20,448 bases of DNA. Source: Larix sibirica. Its lineage: Eukaryota; Streptophyta; Pinopsida; Pinales; Pinaceae. Both the position numbers and the translations under genes were made by a program. Location: NCBI GenBank assembly GCA_004151065.3, contig NWUY0300098660.1, positions 1 to 20,448 of the forward strand, given 5' to 3'. The notes below the pieces were generated by a model. The model was not told where the DNA came from, did no database searches, and saw nothing but the letters and a program-made list of their open reading frames with translations. This document shows, in pieces, positions 19,446-20,448 of this stretch (positions within the stretch are counted from its first letter, which is position 1; the number at the start of each line of letters is the position of its first letter).

Positions 19446-20448
19446 TGTTGGTGTCCATTTTTGTCACCATTTTTGGATATCAAATGCACTTTGATAGGCA
19501 TCATTTGCACCATTTTTTATGTAATAAATTACTCTCTTTGCCATACAGATCATCAAATGGAGCAGGTGTGCATACATTTACACATATTATGTACTTTGGG
19601 TTTAAATCGTTATTTTCATGATTTATTAATGTTTAATTAGTATTTCTTGGTTTGTTTTGTAACTACATTTGGTTTTACAAGTTCTGGTTCTCAAACAAAT
19701 CTTCAATTGGACACGTGTTGAAGTTATGGACGATTGGCTCGCCATTCAACCTCGCATTCGACCCGCAAGATCGTTGGTTGAGGTATGTCCGGGGCGTTAG
19801 AGAGTAAACCAGCACATGGATTCTGTTTGTGACGTGGCCCTGATGGTATGTGAGCTGATGTTCTGGAAGATCCCTTCTCCTGCGCGCTCAGTCCGACACC
19901 ACATCCATCTCTGCCCACATCAAAGGAGTATTGGCGCTTAAACAACTGCGTGAAGAATCAATGCTGTGGAGTCTAGGAAAATCTCTGTGCACTGTCATAA
20001 ATCATTATGAGGCCGTTCTTTGGCTTCGAGCTATCACGAAATTATTAAGCAGAGATGTCCCTTGGCTTATGCATGTCACGAGCCATTTAACAAAACCGTT
20101 TTGGGGCATTCAAGATAGTCTGTTATTAAGCAGTTGACCACTAAAGGGTAGAATTGCTTCCTCCATTGTAACACTGTATAAATATACATTCTCATAGCAG
20201 CGACGAGTTAGCCATTAGTCAGTTGGTCTCTTTACCTTTAGGTTTGCTTATCTTTTTAGATGCAAATGGATGCCAAAGCACTATAACTCTATTTTTATTA
20301 ATACACTTATGTTCCAGTTATGGGAAAATCTATCAGCATACATGATGATTAACTGATTAAGGCTCAGCCTCTGCTTGCTGAGACAGGCCCCTCAACAAAC
20401 CAGTGGTCTTCATCAGTGTATATAAATCGTTTTTGTCTTTTGTAGATA
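19446..20448 (+). mobile_element. Possible 5' part or LTR of an LTR retrotransposon, runs off the window
   Basis: Readable LINE RT-like protein ends at about 19440, and the next bases TGTTGGTGTCCATTTTTGTC start with the TG expected of an LTR. The following kilobase is non-coding, partly GC-richer (19720-20150), and has a TATA-like TGTATAAATATA at 20172-20183 followed by about 260 bp more, as in an LTR with U3, R and U5. A candidate end is ACA at 20396-20398, but no standard primer-binding site follows. The other LTR and any duplication (AAACA before it) lie outside. Short open frames at 19403-19621 and 19931-20137 are not recognised. Confidence 0.35.

Overview
The window looks like plant nuclear DNA: an AT-rich background, one gene split by GT-AG introns, and long stretches of decayed retroelements. 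The retroelement content and the sparse genes suggest a large-genome seed plant, quite possibly a gymnosperm; this is inference, since nothing here fixes the species.

The only convincing host gene lies at 5545-9080 (+). It encodes a STICHEL-like protein, the plant family that carries a DnaX-type (DNA polymerase III gamma/tau) AAA+ domain. Four exons join in frame into 930 residues. The protein has a Walker A motif, a four-cysteine zinc site, an altered Walker B, a Gly where the SRC arginine finger is expected, and a cysteine-rich C-terminus built from three in-frame 66-bp repeats.

Upstream (1-5544) are a possible copia-type LTR remnant, a well-bounded retroposed element at 868-2350 (17-bp target duplication, poly(A), one decayed reading frame, no family recognised), and AT-rich DNA full of short tandem duplications. 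Just downstream of the gene are a 56-bp tandem repeat and a roughly 200-bp SINE-like insertion.

From about 10.4 to 14.6 kb there are remnants of zinc-finger-type LINEs in both orientations: minus strand 10415-11720 and plus strand 14040-14640, the latter with a 187-bp tandem duplication. The DNA between them is very AT-rich and I found no gene in it.

The right end (16.4-20.4 kb) is a nested stack. A plus-strand LINE can be followed from endonuclease through linker and reverse transcriptase. It is interrupted by a 5'-truncated RNase H-bearing LINE (target duplication at 16938-16952 and 17997-18011), then by a tRNA-type SINE (perfect 12-bp duplication at 18652-18663 and 18857-18868), and apparently broken at 19446 by the start of an LTR. 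At the first two sites the host LINE frame resumes when the insert plus one duplication copy is skipped. No CRISPR array, rRNA, functional tRNA or bacterial-type operon was seen.
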